Below, piece by piece: positions 1-8,226 of a DNA stretch of 54,786 nt. Numbering within the stretch: the stretch's first letter is position 1; the number at the start of each line of letters is the position of its first letter. Source of the stretch: JAUSIF01 sp036556265 (GTDB taxonomy: Bacteria > Pseudomonadota > Alphaproteobacteria > Rhizobiales > Xanthobacteraceae); NCBI GenBank assembly GCA_036556265.1, contig DATBJU010000001.1:1-54786 (forward strand), read 5' to 3'. The notes under the pieces were generated by a model, which worked only from the letters and a program-made list of their open reading frames with translations, did not search any database and was not told where the DNA came from. The translations under genes were made by a program, and so were the position numbers.

Positions 1-1
1 C

Positions 2-1495
2 GCTTGCGCCCTCAAGAGCCCCTTGTTCGGCTTCGATGAAAGCGATCTGTATCTGCTCGCGTATGGACGCGCAGGGACGCTCGCCGCTTCATTGAGCGAG
101 CGCGCCGACCGAGACGCGCGTTTCGCCGAAGCCGCGCAGAAGCTATCCCGCTGGCGCAACGAAGCTTCGGCACTGCGACCGTTTGACTTCTACTCGCGCG
201 TACTTGGACGCGACAAGGGCCGCGAGCAGATGCTCGCGCGTCTCGGTCGCGAAGCGGCTGATGCAATCGACGAGTTTCTCACGCGCGCGCTTTCCTACGA
301 GCAGACCGAGGCACCCACGATCGTCGGCTTCCTCAATTTCCTGCGCCGCGCCGGCACCGAGGTAAAGCGCGACCTCGAGGTTGAAAGCGATGCGGTGCGG
401 GTCATGACGGCGCATGGCGCGAAGGGGCTGGAGGCGCCCATCGTAGTGCTTGCGGACACGACCTCGATCCCCGACGGGCGTGGCACGCGATTGCACGACG
501 TGCCGGGAACCGAGGCGTTCATCTGGGCGGGCAGAAAGCCATTCGATTCCGCGAGCGAGCAGGCCGCACGGCTTGCGGCTGACGAGTTGCGCGAGGCGGA
601 GTATCGGCGGCTCCTCTATGTTGCGCTTACGCGGGCAGCGGACGCACTGGTCGTGTGCGGACACGAAAGCGGAGTCGCGATGAAAGAGGGCTGCTGGTAC
701 CGCCTCGTGCGCGATGCGCTCGAGGCCGGCGATCCTTCGGAGCTTGTCGCGGCTGACGTGCCCTATGCGAAGGCACTGCGCTGGCGGCCAAAGCGGGCGT
801 ACGCAGCGCAAGCGGGCGCGGCCGCCCCGGGCAAGACGATTACACTTCCTCTCTGGCTGACGCTGGCAACCAGGCCTGCGACGGCCAAGCGCCTGCGCAT
901 CCTTCCCTCTCAGTTCGATCCGGACGACGAGCCGCACTCCCCTTACGCGCAACCAACGTCGAGTGCGCTCGACCCGCGGCGGCGTGGCGATCTCCTGCAC
1001 CGCCTGCTCCAGCGACTGCCGGACTTACCCGCAGACAAGCGGCGCGATGCCGCGGCACGGTTCCTGGCAGGTGCCGCCGGCGACATCACGGAACTGGAAG
1101 GTGCCGCGCTCGTGGCGGAAGCGCTCCGCGTGATCGAGCACCCGGAGCTAGCGGCATTGTTTGGTCCGCAGAGCCGCGCGGAAGTCGATGTGCTTCTGCG
1201 CGGCCACTCGCATGAGATCGTTGGCCGCATCGATCGGGTCGCGTGCACCCCGGATGAGGTGCTAGTCGCTGATTTCAAGACCGGCGTGCCCGCGCCCGAA
1301 ACGGCGCCGCTTAACTATGTTCGGCAACTCGCGCTCTACAGCGACGTATTGGCGCGCATCTATCCGGGCAAGGCCATGCAGGCACTGCTTGTCTGGACTG
1401 CGGGTCCCGCAATCCACAGAATCGAACCGGGACGGCTCAAATTGGCGGCCGAGGAGGCGCAGCAGCTCCTGACCCTCCGACCTGAGTCGCCTTGA
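2..1495 (+). CDS. addA: Double-strand break repair helicase-nuclease AddA, C-terminal part (5' end outside window)
   Basis: This is the C-terminal part of AddA, the helicase and nuclease subunit of AddAB, which processes double-strand DNA ends for RecA. The reading frame is open to the left edge, and the residues before the first TTG at 23 (ALKSPLFGFDE) already match AddA, so the true start lies outside the window. Counting from position 23, UvrD-type helicase motif V (VRVMTAHGAKGLE) is at about residues 125-137 and motif VI (EYRRLLYVALTRAAD) at about 192-206. A C-terminal PD-(D/E)XK nuclease domain shows GRIDR near 400 and DFKTG near 416. It is followed closely by trxA on the same strand, an arrangement common in Rhizobiales, where addB normally lies directly upstream. 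The visible part looks intact. Confidence 0.95.
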   Translation, partial: ACALKSPLFGFDESDLYLLAYGRAGTLAASLSERADRDARFAEAAQKLSRWRNEASALRPFDFYSRVLGRDKGREQMLARLGREAADAIDEFLTRALSYEQTEAPTIVGFLNFLRRAGTEVKRDLEVESDAVRVMTAHGAKGLEAPIVVLADTTSIPDGRGTRLHDVPGTEAFIWAGRKPFDSASEQAARLAADELREAEYRRLLYVALTRAADALVVCGHESGVAMKEGCWYRLVRDALEAGDPSELVAADVPYAKALRWRPKRAYAAQAGAAAPGKTITLPLWLTLATRPATAKRLRILPSQFDPDDEPHSPYAQPTSSALDPRRRGDLLHRLLQRLPDLPADKRRDAAARFLAGAAGDITELEGAALVAEALRVIEHPELAALFGPQSRAEVDVLLRGHSHEIVGRIDRVACTPDEVLVADFKTGVPAPETAPLNYVRQLALYSDVLARIYPGKAMQALLVWTAGPAIHRIEPGRLKLAAEEAQQLLTLRPESP

Positions 1496-1573
1496 CGGCC
1501 CGGGGCAATCATCCCTACTTATCGACCGACCCCGACAGCACGTCGATTCACCCCGACTTTCCGAGAGGTTGCC

Positions 1574-1894
1574 ATGGCCGTCGCCAAAGTGTCCGACACG
1601 TCCTTCGAAACCGACGTGCTGAAATCCAAAGAACCCGTCTTGGTCGACTTCTGGGCGGAGTGGTGCGGACCTTGCCGCATGGTGGCGCCGGTACTCGAGG
1701 AAGTTTCAGGTGAACTCGCGGGAAAGCTAAAAATCGTGAAGCTGAATGTCGACGAGAACCCGCAGACGGCCTCCAAGTACGGCATCATGTCGATCCCGAC
1801 CCTGATGATCTTCAAGAACGGCGAACTTGCATCGCGCCAGATCGGCGCGGCACCGAAAGCCAAGCTCGTGCAGTGGATCAACGGGACGATTTGA
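1574..1894 (+). CDS. trxA: Thioredoxin
   Basis: This is a 106-residue thioredoxin, the usual length for the family, which reduces cytoplasmic protein disulfides. The active site WCGPC is at residues 30-34 and the cis-proline segment SIPTLMIF follows near residue 74. The ATG is preceded by AGAGG about 5 bases upstream. It lies 78 bases downstream of addA on the same strand and is followed by a strong intrinsic terminator, so it ends the addA-trxA transcript. Confidence 0.97.
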   Translation: MAVAKVSDTSFETDVLKSKEPVLVDFWAEWCGPCRMVAPVLEEVSGELAGKLKIVKLNVDENPQTASKYGIMSIPTLMIFKNGELASRQIGAAPKAKLVQWINGTI

Positions 1895-1914
1895 ACGCGT
1901 CGAGAATGCATTAA

Positions 1915-1939
1915 GGCGGCCGGGCCTTGGCCGCTTTTT
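1915..1939 (+). terminator. Rho-independent terminator after trxA
   Basis: A GC-rich stem (GCGGCC at 1916-1921 pairing with GGCCGC at 1929-1934) with a 7-base loop is followed directly by five T residues. It lies 21 bases after the trxA stop and also separates trxA from the convergent gene ending at 1952. Confidence 0.85.
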
Positions 1940-1951
1940 GATCTCGCGGCG

Positions 1952-2785
1952 CTATCGCCGCAGCGAGCGGTAGACCGGCGAGCGGAGTTGCCACCAGAAG
2001 CTGGCTGCCCGGGCGTCCTGAACCTCCTCCAGGCCGAACTGAATCGAGTCGTAGCCGCCGCGCGGCGCCGCCGAGTACGTGCCGAACAACCGATCCCAAA
2101 CAGAAAATACCTGCCCGTAGTTGCTGTCGGTTTCCGGCTGGTACGCCGAATGATGCAGGCAGTGCATGTTAGGCGTGATTAAAATCCAACGCAGCGCACG
2201 GTCCAAGCGGTCCGGCAAACGAAGGTTGGCGTGCGCGGCGAGGCTGATTACGGATTCGGCGAGTTCATAGACGACCACTACCCAGACATTCAGGCCGAAC
2301 GCGGCCGCACTGAGCCCCAACGTCACGACCAGCGCCACGAGTTCAAGCGGGTGGTCGCGGACGGCGGTCGTGACGTCGAGCCGCGCGTCCGAATGATGAA
2401 TGCGATGCAGCCGCCAGAGGAACGGTACTTTGTGCATCAGCACGTGGAACACGTACTCGACAAGGCTCCGAATCATGAGGCTCGTCGCGACCGCAGCCCA
2501 CAGAGGGACATCAAGCAGATTTAGCAGGCCCCAGTCGTTACGCTCCGCCCACGTCGCGCCAAGCAAAGCGGAGACCGGAACGAGCGAGAGTAACAGCATA
2601 TTGGTGATCCCGAGCCCAATGTTCGTCGGCCAGCGTCGCTCCCGGTCGGGCGAGTTGCGGAATGCCGGATTTACCGTTTCCAGCCAGGCAATCGCGGCGA
2701 AGACGGTCCAGTAAGCAAGGATGAAAAGCGTCCACGGGTCGGGCCGCAGCCATCCATGAATCAAATCCTTAGAAGCTTCCCACAT
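1952..2785 (-). CDS. Sterol desaturase / fatty acid hydroxylase family membrane protein
   Basis: This is a predicted integral-membrane di-iron oxygenase of the fatty acid hydroxylase superfamily. Several hydrophobic segments in the N-terminal half precede the family histidine clusters: HVLMH, HRIHH followed by a downstream His, and NMHCLHH near the C-terminus. The family hydroxylates or desaturates lipids or sterol-like substrates; the substrate cannot be told from sequence. I chose the ATG at 2785 because GGAG lies 9 bases upstream. A longer reading from TTG at 2818 adds 11 residues with no better signal. The gene converges on trxA and is divergent from the next small gene. Confidence 0.85.
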   Translation of the reverse strand: MWEASKDLIHGWLRPDPWTLFILAYWTVFAAIAWLETVNPAFRNSPDRERRWPTNIGLGITNMLLLSLVPVSALLGATWAERNDWGLLNLLDVPLWAAVATSLMIRSLVEYVFHVLMHKVPFLWRLHRIHHSDARLDVTTAVRDHPLELVALVVTLGLSAAAFGLNVWVVVVYELAESVISLAAHANLRLPDRLDRALRWILITPNMHCLHHSAYQPETDSNYGQVFSVWDRLFGTYSAAPRGGYDSIQFGLEEVQDARAASFWWQLRSPVYRSLRR

Positions 2786-2934
2786 GCCTCGGCTCTCCGT
2801 GGCTGCCAGCGGTGACAACGCCTAGAGTGAAAGGCGAAGCGTCGGCGGTTGGGTGTTGCATAGTGAAGCCAATCCACGCTGTAGCAAAATTCACGCGGTG
2901 TGCTAACCTTTCTCCAATCGGGTGGGGGCGACTC

Positions 2935-3192
2935 ATGAAGAAAACGATTGTTGCTGTGATCGTTGCGTTAGCGCTTGCGTTCACACCAATAATGGCCACC
3001 GCGACTACCCCTCCGCCCTCGCCTCATTCTACGGGCGGCACTTCGCCCGTGGCCGTTTGGCTGGTGATGGGTTGCGCGGCGAGCCTTATCTGGGCGGCAT
3101 GGATCGCCAACATCGCGCAAAATCGCCAATTGACGCTTGCCGAAGCCAATTTCTGCGGGCTCGCCTACTGGCTCCAGGCGCAGGCGCGATAG
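2935..3192 (+). CDS. Small membrane or secreted protein of unknown function
   Basis: This is an 85-residue protein beginning MKKTIVAVIVALALAF, a typical signal peptide or first membrane segment. A Pro/Thr/Ser-rich linker follows, then a second hydrophobic segment (about residues 41-61, VAVWLVMGCAASLIWAAW). The polar C-terminal tail (QNRQLTLAEANFCGLAYWL) resembles small hypothetical proteins I have seen in Rhizobiales. A G-rich stretch lies 5-12 bases before the ATG. The reading frame extends upstream to 2812, but that part has no signal-peptide character, so the ATG at 2935 is preferred. I do not recognise a function. Confidence 0.6.
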   Translation: MKKTIVAVIVALALAFTPIMATATTPPPSPHSTGGTSPVAVWLVMGCAASLIWAAWIANIAQNRQLTLAEANFCGLAYWLQAQAR

Positions 3193-3217
3193 TTCTGGTC
3201 GATTGAGGTCCGCAGCA

Positions 3218-3236
3218 GCGGCGCTTTGTGCGCCGC
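3218..3236. terminator. Hairpin between convergent genes
   Basis: A perfect 7-bp stem GCGGCGC/GCGCCGC with the loop TTTGT lies between the small membrane protein gene and the folC stop. There is no long T tract on either side, so it is at best a weak bidirectional terminator. Confidence 0.35.
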
Positions 3237-3242
3237 CGATCT

Positions 3243-4583
3243 CTATTTTGGCGGCGTGCCGTTCGCGGCGAGCACCGCGCCCGCGAGATAAAGCGAGCCG
3301 GTGATCAACACGCGCGGTGGCATCTCAAGCCCGAGCGCATCGACGCGGCGAAGCGCATCCTCGATATTCGCTGTCGGCTCCGCCACCAGACCGGCCTCCT
3401 TCGCTGCGGCGGCGACTTCCGCCGGCGTGCGTGCGACCTCTGCTGGCACGGGCACCGCGAATACATGACGTGCGAGATCCGTGAAACAGGCGAGAAAGCC
3501 GTCCGTATCCTTCGTGCCGAGCATTCCCACGACGAGGACGAGCGGTCGCGGTACCCGCTCCTCAAGTTCGGCAAGCGCCGCGGCGATCGCCAGTCCGCAG
3601 CCGACATTGTGGCCGCCGTCGAGCCAAAGTTCGGAGCCCACGGGTAAAAGCGGTGAAAGACGGCCGGAGGTCAGATGCTGCATGCGCGCCGGCCAGTCAA
3701 CGGTGACCATGCCCGTCTCGAACGCCGTGGGCGGAACGTCGAAGGCGCGGCTCGCGCGCAGGGCGGCCACTGCCGTGCCGGCATTGTCGATCTGATGACG
3801 CCCGAGAAGCCGAGGGCGTGGAAGATCGAGCAGACCATCCTGGTCCGCATAGACGAGCCGCCCGCGCTCCTCGTGCGCACTCCATTGCTCACCGGAAACC
3901 GAGAGCGGCGCGCCGAGCCTGTGCGCGGCGCGCTCGAGCACTCGTAAGGCCTCGGCCTCCTGATGGGCGATCACCGCGGGCACACCACGCTTCAGAATGC
4001 CCGCCTTCTCGCCGGCGATGTCTTTCAGCGTCGACCCAAGAAACTCCGTATGGTCGATCGAAACCGGCGTGACGACCGCTGCAGCCACATTGTCGACCAC
4101 GTTCGTTGCGTCGAGCCGCCCGCCGAGACCCACTTCCAGCAGCAGCGCGTCTGCCGGATGTCGAGAGAAAATCAGGAACGCGGCTGCGGTGGTGATCTCG
4201 AAGAACGTGATGGGATCATCGGCGTTGACCCGCTCGCACTCGGCCAAGGCGTCGGCGAGCTCGTCGTCGCCGACATGGACACCTCCTCGTTTGGCCGCGA
4301 GCCGGACGCGCTCGTTGAAGCGAACGAGGTTGGGTGACGTGTACACGTGGATCGCCATCCCGGCCGCCTCGAGAATCGCCCGCAGGAAGGCGACGGTCGA
4401 CCCCTTGCCGTTGGTGCCCGCGACGTGAATGACCGGCGGCTGCCGGCGTTCGGGATTGCCGAGACGGTCGAGCAGCCGCTCGATACGGCCAAGCGACAGA
4501 TCGATTTTTTTCGGATGGAGTTTGGCGAGACGCGCAATCAGTGCTTCGGCCCGCTCCGATCCGCGCGCCGTTTGCGCGCTCAC
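3243..4583 (-). CDS. folC: Bifunctional folylpolyglutamate synthase / dihydrofolate synthase
   Basis: FolC adds glutamate to dihydropteroate and to folates in the cytoplasm. The 446-residue length fits the family. The ATP-binding P-loop AGTNGKGST is at residues 55-63, and the Mur-ligase signatures SIDHTEFLG and GEKAGILKRG follow. The GTG start at 4583 overlaps the accD stop (GTGA), so the two genes are probably translationally coupled. The frame continues upstream into accD to 4664, but those residues are low-complexity Ala/Arg and are unlikely to be translated. accD-folC is a common pair in alphaproteobacteria. Confidence 0.95.
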   Translation of the reverse strand: MSAQTARGSERAEALIARLAKLHPKKIDLSLGRIERLLDRLGNPERRQPPVIHVAGTNGKGSTVAFLRAILEAAGMAIHVYTSPNLVRFNERVRLAAKRGGVHVGDDELADALAECERVNADDPITFFEITTAAAFLIFSRHPADALLLEVGLGGRLDATNVVDNVAAAVVTPVSIDHTEFLGSTLKDIAGEKAGILKRGVPAVIAHQEAEALRVLERAAHRLGAPLSVSGEQWSAHEERGRLVYADQDGLLDLPRPRLLGRHQIDNAGTAVAALRASRAFDVPPTAFETGMVTVDWPARMQHLTSGRLSPLLPVGSELWLDGGHNVGCGLAIAAALAELEERVPRPLVLVVGMLGTKDTDGFLACFTDLARHVFAVPVPAEVARTPAEVAAAAKEAGLVAEPTANIEDALRRVDALGLEMPPRVLITGSLYLAGAVLAANGTPPK

Positions 4584-5485
4584 GCGGACGGCACCGGCGC
4601 CGGCATGTCGGGCGGCAGCAGCCGCTCGCTGACGCGTGGTGGCAGCTTGGTCAAGAGCCGGCAAAGACGCGCGAGCGTCGCGCGCATCTCATGGCGGTGC
4701 ACGACGAGATCGACCATACCGTGCTCGCGCAAATATTCAGCGCGCTGGAAACCTTCGGGAAGCTTTTCGCGGATCGTCTGTTCGATCACGCGTGGGCCGG
4801 CAAAACCGATCAGGGCACCGGGCTCGGCAATCTGCACGTCGCCGAGCATCGCGTAGGAGGCGGTGACGCCACCGGTGGTGGGATTTGTGAGCACGACGAT
4901 ATATGGTTTTTTCCCGGCCCGCAGCCGCTGCACCGCCGCCGTCGTGCGCGGCAATTGCATCAATGAGAGCACGCCCTCCTGCATGCGGGCGCCACCGGAT
5001 GCCGCGAACAGGATGAAGGGTGTCCCTTTCTCGATCGCCGTATCGATGCCCTTGATTACGGCCTCCCCGGCGGCCATACCGAGTGAGCCGCCCATGAAAT
5101 CGAAGTCCTGCACCGCAACTACAACGGGCTGACCCTCAAGCCGGCCGAAGCCGAGCTTGATCGCGTCGTTCATGCCGGTCTTCGCGCGCGCGTCCTTGAG
5201 GCGGTCCGCGTAGCGACGCTCATCGCGAAATTTGAGCGGATCCGTCGGAACCTCGGGCACGGCGATGTCGAACCAGGTCTCGCCGTCGAAGATCGACTTC
5301 AGGCGCGCGGTCGCGCCCATGCGCATGTGATAGTTCGAGACCGGAATCACCCATTGGTTCGCCTCCACGTCCTTGTGGAAGACGAGTTGCCCGGTCTCCG
5401 GGCATTTGATCCATAGATTCTCCTTCACCTCGCGTCGCTGCAGGAGGTTGCGAATCTTCGGGACCGCGTTGGAAATCCAGTTCAA
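4580..5485 (-). CDS. accD: Acetyl-CoA carboxylase carboxyltransferase subunit beta
   Basis: AccD is the carboxyltransferase beta subunit of acetyl-CoA carboxylase, the first committed step of fatty acid synthesis. At 301 residues it has the full crotonase-like carboxyltransferase domain, including the FAASGGARMQEG and NPTTGGVTASYAMLGD blocks. The N-terminal zinc ribbon has decayed: only Cys28 of the canonical four cysteines remains, with Thr31, Ile47 and Ser50 at the others. As I recall, this loss is shared by other Rhizobiales AccD proteins. The ATG is preceded by GGAG 6 bases upstream. folC is coupled downstream. Confidence 0.97.
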   Translation of the reverse strand: MNWISNAVPKIRNLLQRREVKENLWIKCPETGQLVFHKDVEANQWVIPVSNYHMRMGATARLKSIFDGETWFDIAVPEVPTDPLKFRDERRYADRLKDARAKTGMNDAIKLGFGRLEGQPVVVAVQDFDFMGGSLGMAAGEAVIKGIDTAIEKGTPFILFAASGGARMQEGVLSLMQLPRTTAAVQRLRAGKKPYIVVLTNPTTGGVTASYAMLGDVQIAEPGALIGFAGPRVIEQTIREKLPEGFQRAEYLREHGMVDLVVHRHEMRATLARLCRLLTKLPPRVSERLLPPDMPAPVPSA

Positions 5486-5587
5486 TGGGCGCTCCGCTGG
5501 CGGGCCGGCCTCGACAATTTGCGCACAGTGAGGCGCAGTTTATACATGGAGCCAGGTCGTGGCGAAATGCGAAAGCGAGGGCGCCCG

Positions 5588-6169
5588 ATGATTGACCGCT
5601 CTCATTTGGGAGGAATCGCGGGGACGTCAAGCCCAGGCGCACATTCTTGGTTGCGCGGGCTGCTCGCCACGGCCTCGCTTGTGTCCGTGTCGCTTGCCGC
5701 CGCTCCCGCCGAGGGCGAGGAGTATCGCATCGTCGCCGTGGGTGCGAGCAACACGGCAGGACGCGGCGTCGGCGCGTCGAACGCGTGGCCGGCAAAACTT
5801 GAAGCGTTACTGCGGGCGCGCGGACACGACGTGCGCGTGGTCAATGCAGGCATCAGTGGCGATGACACCAACGGAATGCGGGTGCGCATGAAGGAAACCG
5901 TTCCGGGCGGGACGCGGCTCGTCATCCTCGACACGACAGACACCAATGATCGGCGCCGCGAAGTCAACACCAGGGCCAATGCGGCCGCGATTGTCGACGA
6001 GCTGACAAGACGCGGCATCCGGACGATCGTGATACCGAGCTTGCACGCTCTCTCGGACCATCAGCTTCAGGGAGACGGAATACACATCACCGCCGACGGT
6101 CACGGCGTGATCGCAACCAAGCTTCTGTCAAAGGTCACAGCGATCGTCGGGTCGCCGCGCCGGCGCTAG
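5588..6169 (+). CDS. Exported SGNH/GDSL-type hydrolase
   Basis: This is a probable secreted or periplasmic esterase or lipase of the SGNH family. A signal peptide (hydrophobic LLATASLVSVSLAAAPA, about residues 25-41) precedes the SGNH blocks: GASN with the nucleophile Ser54, NAGISGD around 86-92, TNDRR near 119-123, and DGIH with Asp163 and His166. The start is uncertain. ATG 5588 has GAGGG about 8 bases upstream; ATGs at 5567 and 5546 and TTG at 5519 are in frame. It lies alone on the plus strand, between accD and trpA, with 6 bases between its stop and that of trpA. Substrate unknown. Confidence 0.8.
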   Translation: MIDRSHLGGIAGTSSPGAHSWLRGLLATASLVSVSLAAAPAEGEEYRIVAVGASNTAGRGVGASNAWPAKLEALLRARGHDVRVVNAGISGDDTNGMRVRMKETVPGGTRLVILDTTDTNDRRREVNTRANAAAIVDELTRRGIRTIVIPSLHALSDHQLQGDGIHITADGHGVIATKLLSKVTAIVGSPRRR

Positions 6170-6175
6170 TCCCGG

Positions 6176-7015
6176 CTATTCGGCGGCAACGCGCTGCGCC
6201 GAGCGCACGCCCGCGGCGAGCGCGGAGACGAGATCGGCAACCGCCCCGACCGTCTTGTTCGTCGCGCGGCCTTTGTCATCGAGGCTCGTGCGAACCGCCT
6301 CCACGAGCGCGGTTCCGACGGCGACAGCGTCGGCGCCCGCGGCGATCGCGCGGGCATGCTCGGCGGTTCGCACGCCGAAGCCGACCGCAATCGGCAATTT
6401 GGTGTGACGTTTGATGCGCGCGACCGCAGCCGCGACCTTGCCGGTATCGGGGGCGGCAGCGCCCGTAATACCTGTAATCGACACGTAGTAGACGAAACCC
6501 GACGTGTTCTTCAGAACTGCAGGCAGACGCTTGTCGTCAGTCGTCGGCGTTGCGAGGCGGATGAAGGCAAGACCCGCCTTAAGTGCCGGCAGACACAGTT
6601 CCTCGTCTTCTTCCGGCGGCAAGTCGACGACGATCAAGCCGTCGACGCCTGCAGTCTTGACGTCCTTGAGGAACTTCTCAACGCCATACACGTAAATTGG
6701 ATTGTAGTAGCCCATGAGAACGATCGGCGTCGCGGCGTCGCCCTTGCGGAATGCGCGGACGAGCTCGATCGTCTTCTTCAAGGTCTGGCCGGCCTTCAGC
6801 GCGCGCAGGCCCGAGGCCTGTATCGCCGGACCGTCAGCCATTGGATCAGTGAACGGCATCCCGAGCTCGATCAAGTCGGCGCCCGCCTTGGGCAACGCCC
6901 CTGCGATAGCGAGCGAGGTTTCATAGTCGGGATCGCCCGCCATCGTATACGTGACGAGCCCGGCGCGTCCTTGCTCGCGCAGGGCCTGGAAGCGCGCTTC
7001 GATACGGCCCGTCAC
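6176..7015 (-). CDS. trpA: Tryptophan synthase alpha subunit
   Basis: TrpA cleaves indole-3-glycerol phosphate to indole and glyceraldehyde-3-phosphate and works in a complex with TrpB. The protein is 279 residues. The catalytic acids are visible as Glu50 in LIELGMPF and Asp61 in DPMADGP, and the phosphate-binding VGFGVRTAEH lies near the C-terminus. The GTG start at 7015 overlaps the trpB stop by four bases (GTGA). The frame extends upstream inside trpB to 7180 without TrpA similarity. Confidence 0.97.
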   Translation of the reverse strand: MTGRIEARFQALREQGRAGLVTYTMAGDPDYETSLAIAGALPKAGADLIELGMPFTDPMADGPAIQASGLRALKAGQTLKKTIELVRAFRKGDAATPIVLMGYYNPIYVYGVEKFLKDVKTAGVDGLIVVDLPPEEDEELCLPALKAGLAFIRLATPTTDDKRLPAVLKNTSGFVYYVSITGITGAAAPDTGKVAAAVARIKRHTKLPIAVGFGVRTAEHARAIAAGADAVAVGTALVEAVRTSLDDKGRATNKTVGAVADLVSALAAGVRSAQRVAAE

Positions 7016-8226
7016 ACCTTGCCTCCGAGATGCTCGGCCACGGTGAAGATGTCCTTGTCGCCACGGCCGCAGAGGTTGACCACCATGAGGTGATCCTTTG
7101 GTTTTTTTGGAGCCAGGTCCGTCACCCTGGCGAGCGCGTGCGCAGGTTCGAGCGCGGGAATGATCCCCTCGAGCGCACACAGCAACTGAAACGCCTTGAG
7201 CGCCTCATCGTCGGTGGCAGAGAGATACTTCACGCGACCCGTATCATGCAGCCAGGCGTGTTCCGGCCCGATTCCGGGATAGTCGAGACCAGCCGAGATT
7301 GAATGCGTCTCCGTGATCTGCCCGTCGCTGTCCATGAGCAGGTAGGTGCGATTGCCATGGAGCACACCGGGCCTGCCGCCACCGATCGAGGCCGCGTGCT
7401 CGCCGCTTGCGATCCCCTTCCCTGCCGCTTCGACGCCGTAGATCTCTACCGACCTGTCGTCGAGGAACGGGTAGAACAGGCCCATCGCGTTCGAGCCGCC
7501 GCCGATGCAGGCGACGAGTGAATCGGGCAAGCGTCCCTCTGCGGCGTGCAATTGTTCGCGCACTTCGTTACCGATCACACTCTGGAAGTCGCGTACCATC
7601 GCAGGATAGGGATGCGGGCCGGCGACCGTGCCGATGCAATAGAAGGTGCTCTCGACGTTCGTCACCCAGTCACGCAACGCTTCGTTCATCGCGTCCTTCA
7701 AGGTCTTGGAGCCCGACGTCACCGGCCGTACCTCGGCGCCGAGCAGCTTCATGCGGAAGACATTCGGCTTCTGCCGCTCGACGTCCACTGCACCCATATA
7801 GACAATGCATTGCAAGCCGAAACGCGCGCACGCGGTCGCTGTCGCGACACCATGCTGACCTGCGCCGGTCTCGGCGATGATCCGCTTCTTCCCCATACGC
7901 CGCGCGAGCAGGATCTGGCCGAGCACGTTGTTGATCTTGTGCGCGCCGGTGTGGTTGAGCTCGTCACGCTTGAGATAAATCTTCGCGCCCCGCAGATGCT
8001 CGGTGAGACGCTCGGCGAAATAGAGCGGGCTCGGCCGACCGACATAATGCGTGTGCAGATGTTTGATCTCTGCCGCAAAAGCCGGGTCGAGTTTGGCTTC
8101 GTCGTAAGCGCGCTCCAAATCCAGCACGAGCGGCATCAGCGTCTCGGCGACAAAGCGCCCGCCATAGATGCCGAAATGGCCGTGCTCGTCCGGCCCGAGA
8201 CGCAGTGAATTGGGCGTAGGCTTCAC
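7012..8226 (-). CDS. trpB: Tryptophan synthase beta subunit
   Basis: TrpB is the PLP enzyme that condenses indole with serine to make tryptophan. The full-length protein has 404 residues. The PLP lysine is Lys97 in HTGAHKINN, and the phosphate-binding GGGSNA is near residue 238. The GTG start at 8226 overlaps the trpF stop as GTGA, and its own stop overlaps the trpA start in the same way, so trpF-trpB-trpA form one tightly coupled unit. Confidence 0.98.
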   Translation of the reverse strand: MKPTPNSLRLGPDEHGHFGIYGGRFVAETLMPLVLDLERAYDEAKLDPAFAAEIKHLHTHYVGRPSPLYFAERLTEHLRGAKIYLKRDELNHTGAHKINNVLGQILLARRMGKKRIIAETGAGQHGVATATACARFGLQCIVYMGAVDVERQKPNVFRMKLLGAEVRPVTSGSKTLKDAMNEALRDWVTNVESTFYCIGTVAGPHPYPAMVRDFQSVIGNEVREQLHAAEGRLPDSLVACIGGGSNAMGLFYPFLDDRSVEIYGVEAAGKGIASGEHAASIGGGRPGVLHGNRTYLLMDSDGQITETHSISAGLDYPGIGPEHAWLHDTGRVKYLSATDDEALKAFQLLCALEGIIPALEPAHALARVTDLAPKKPKDHLMVVNLCGRGDKDIFTVAEHLGGKV

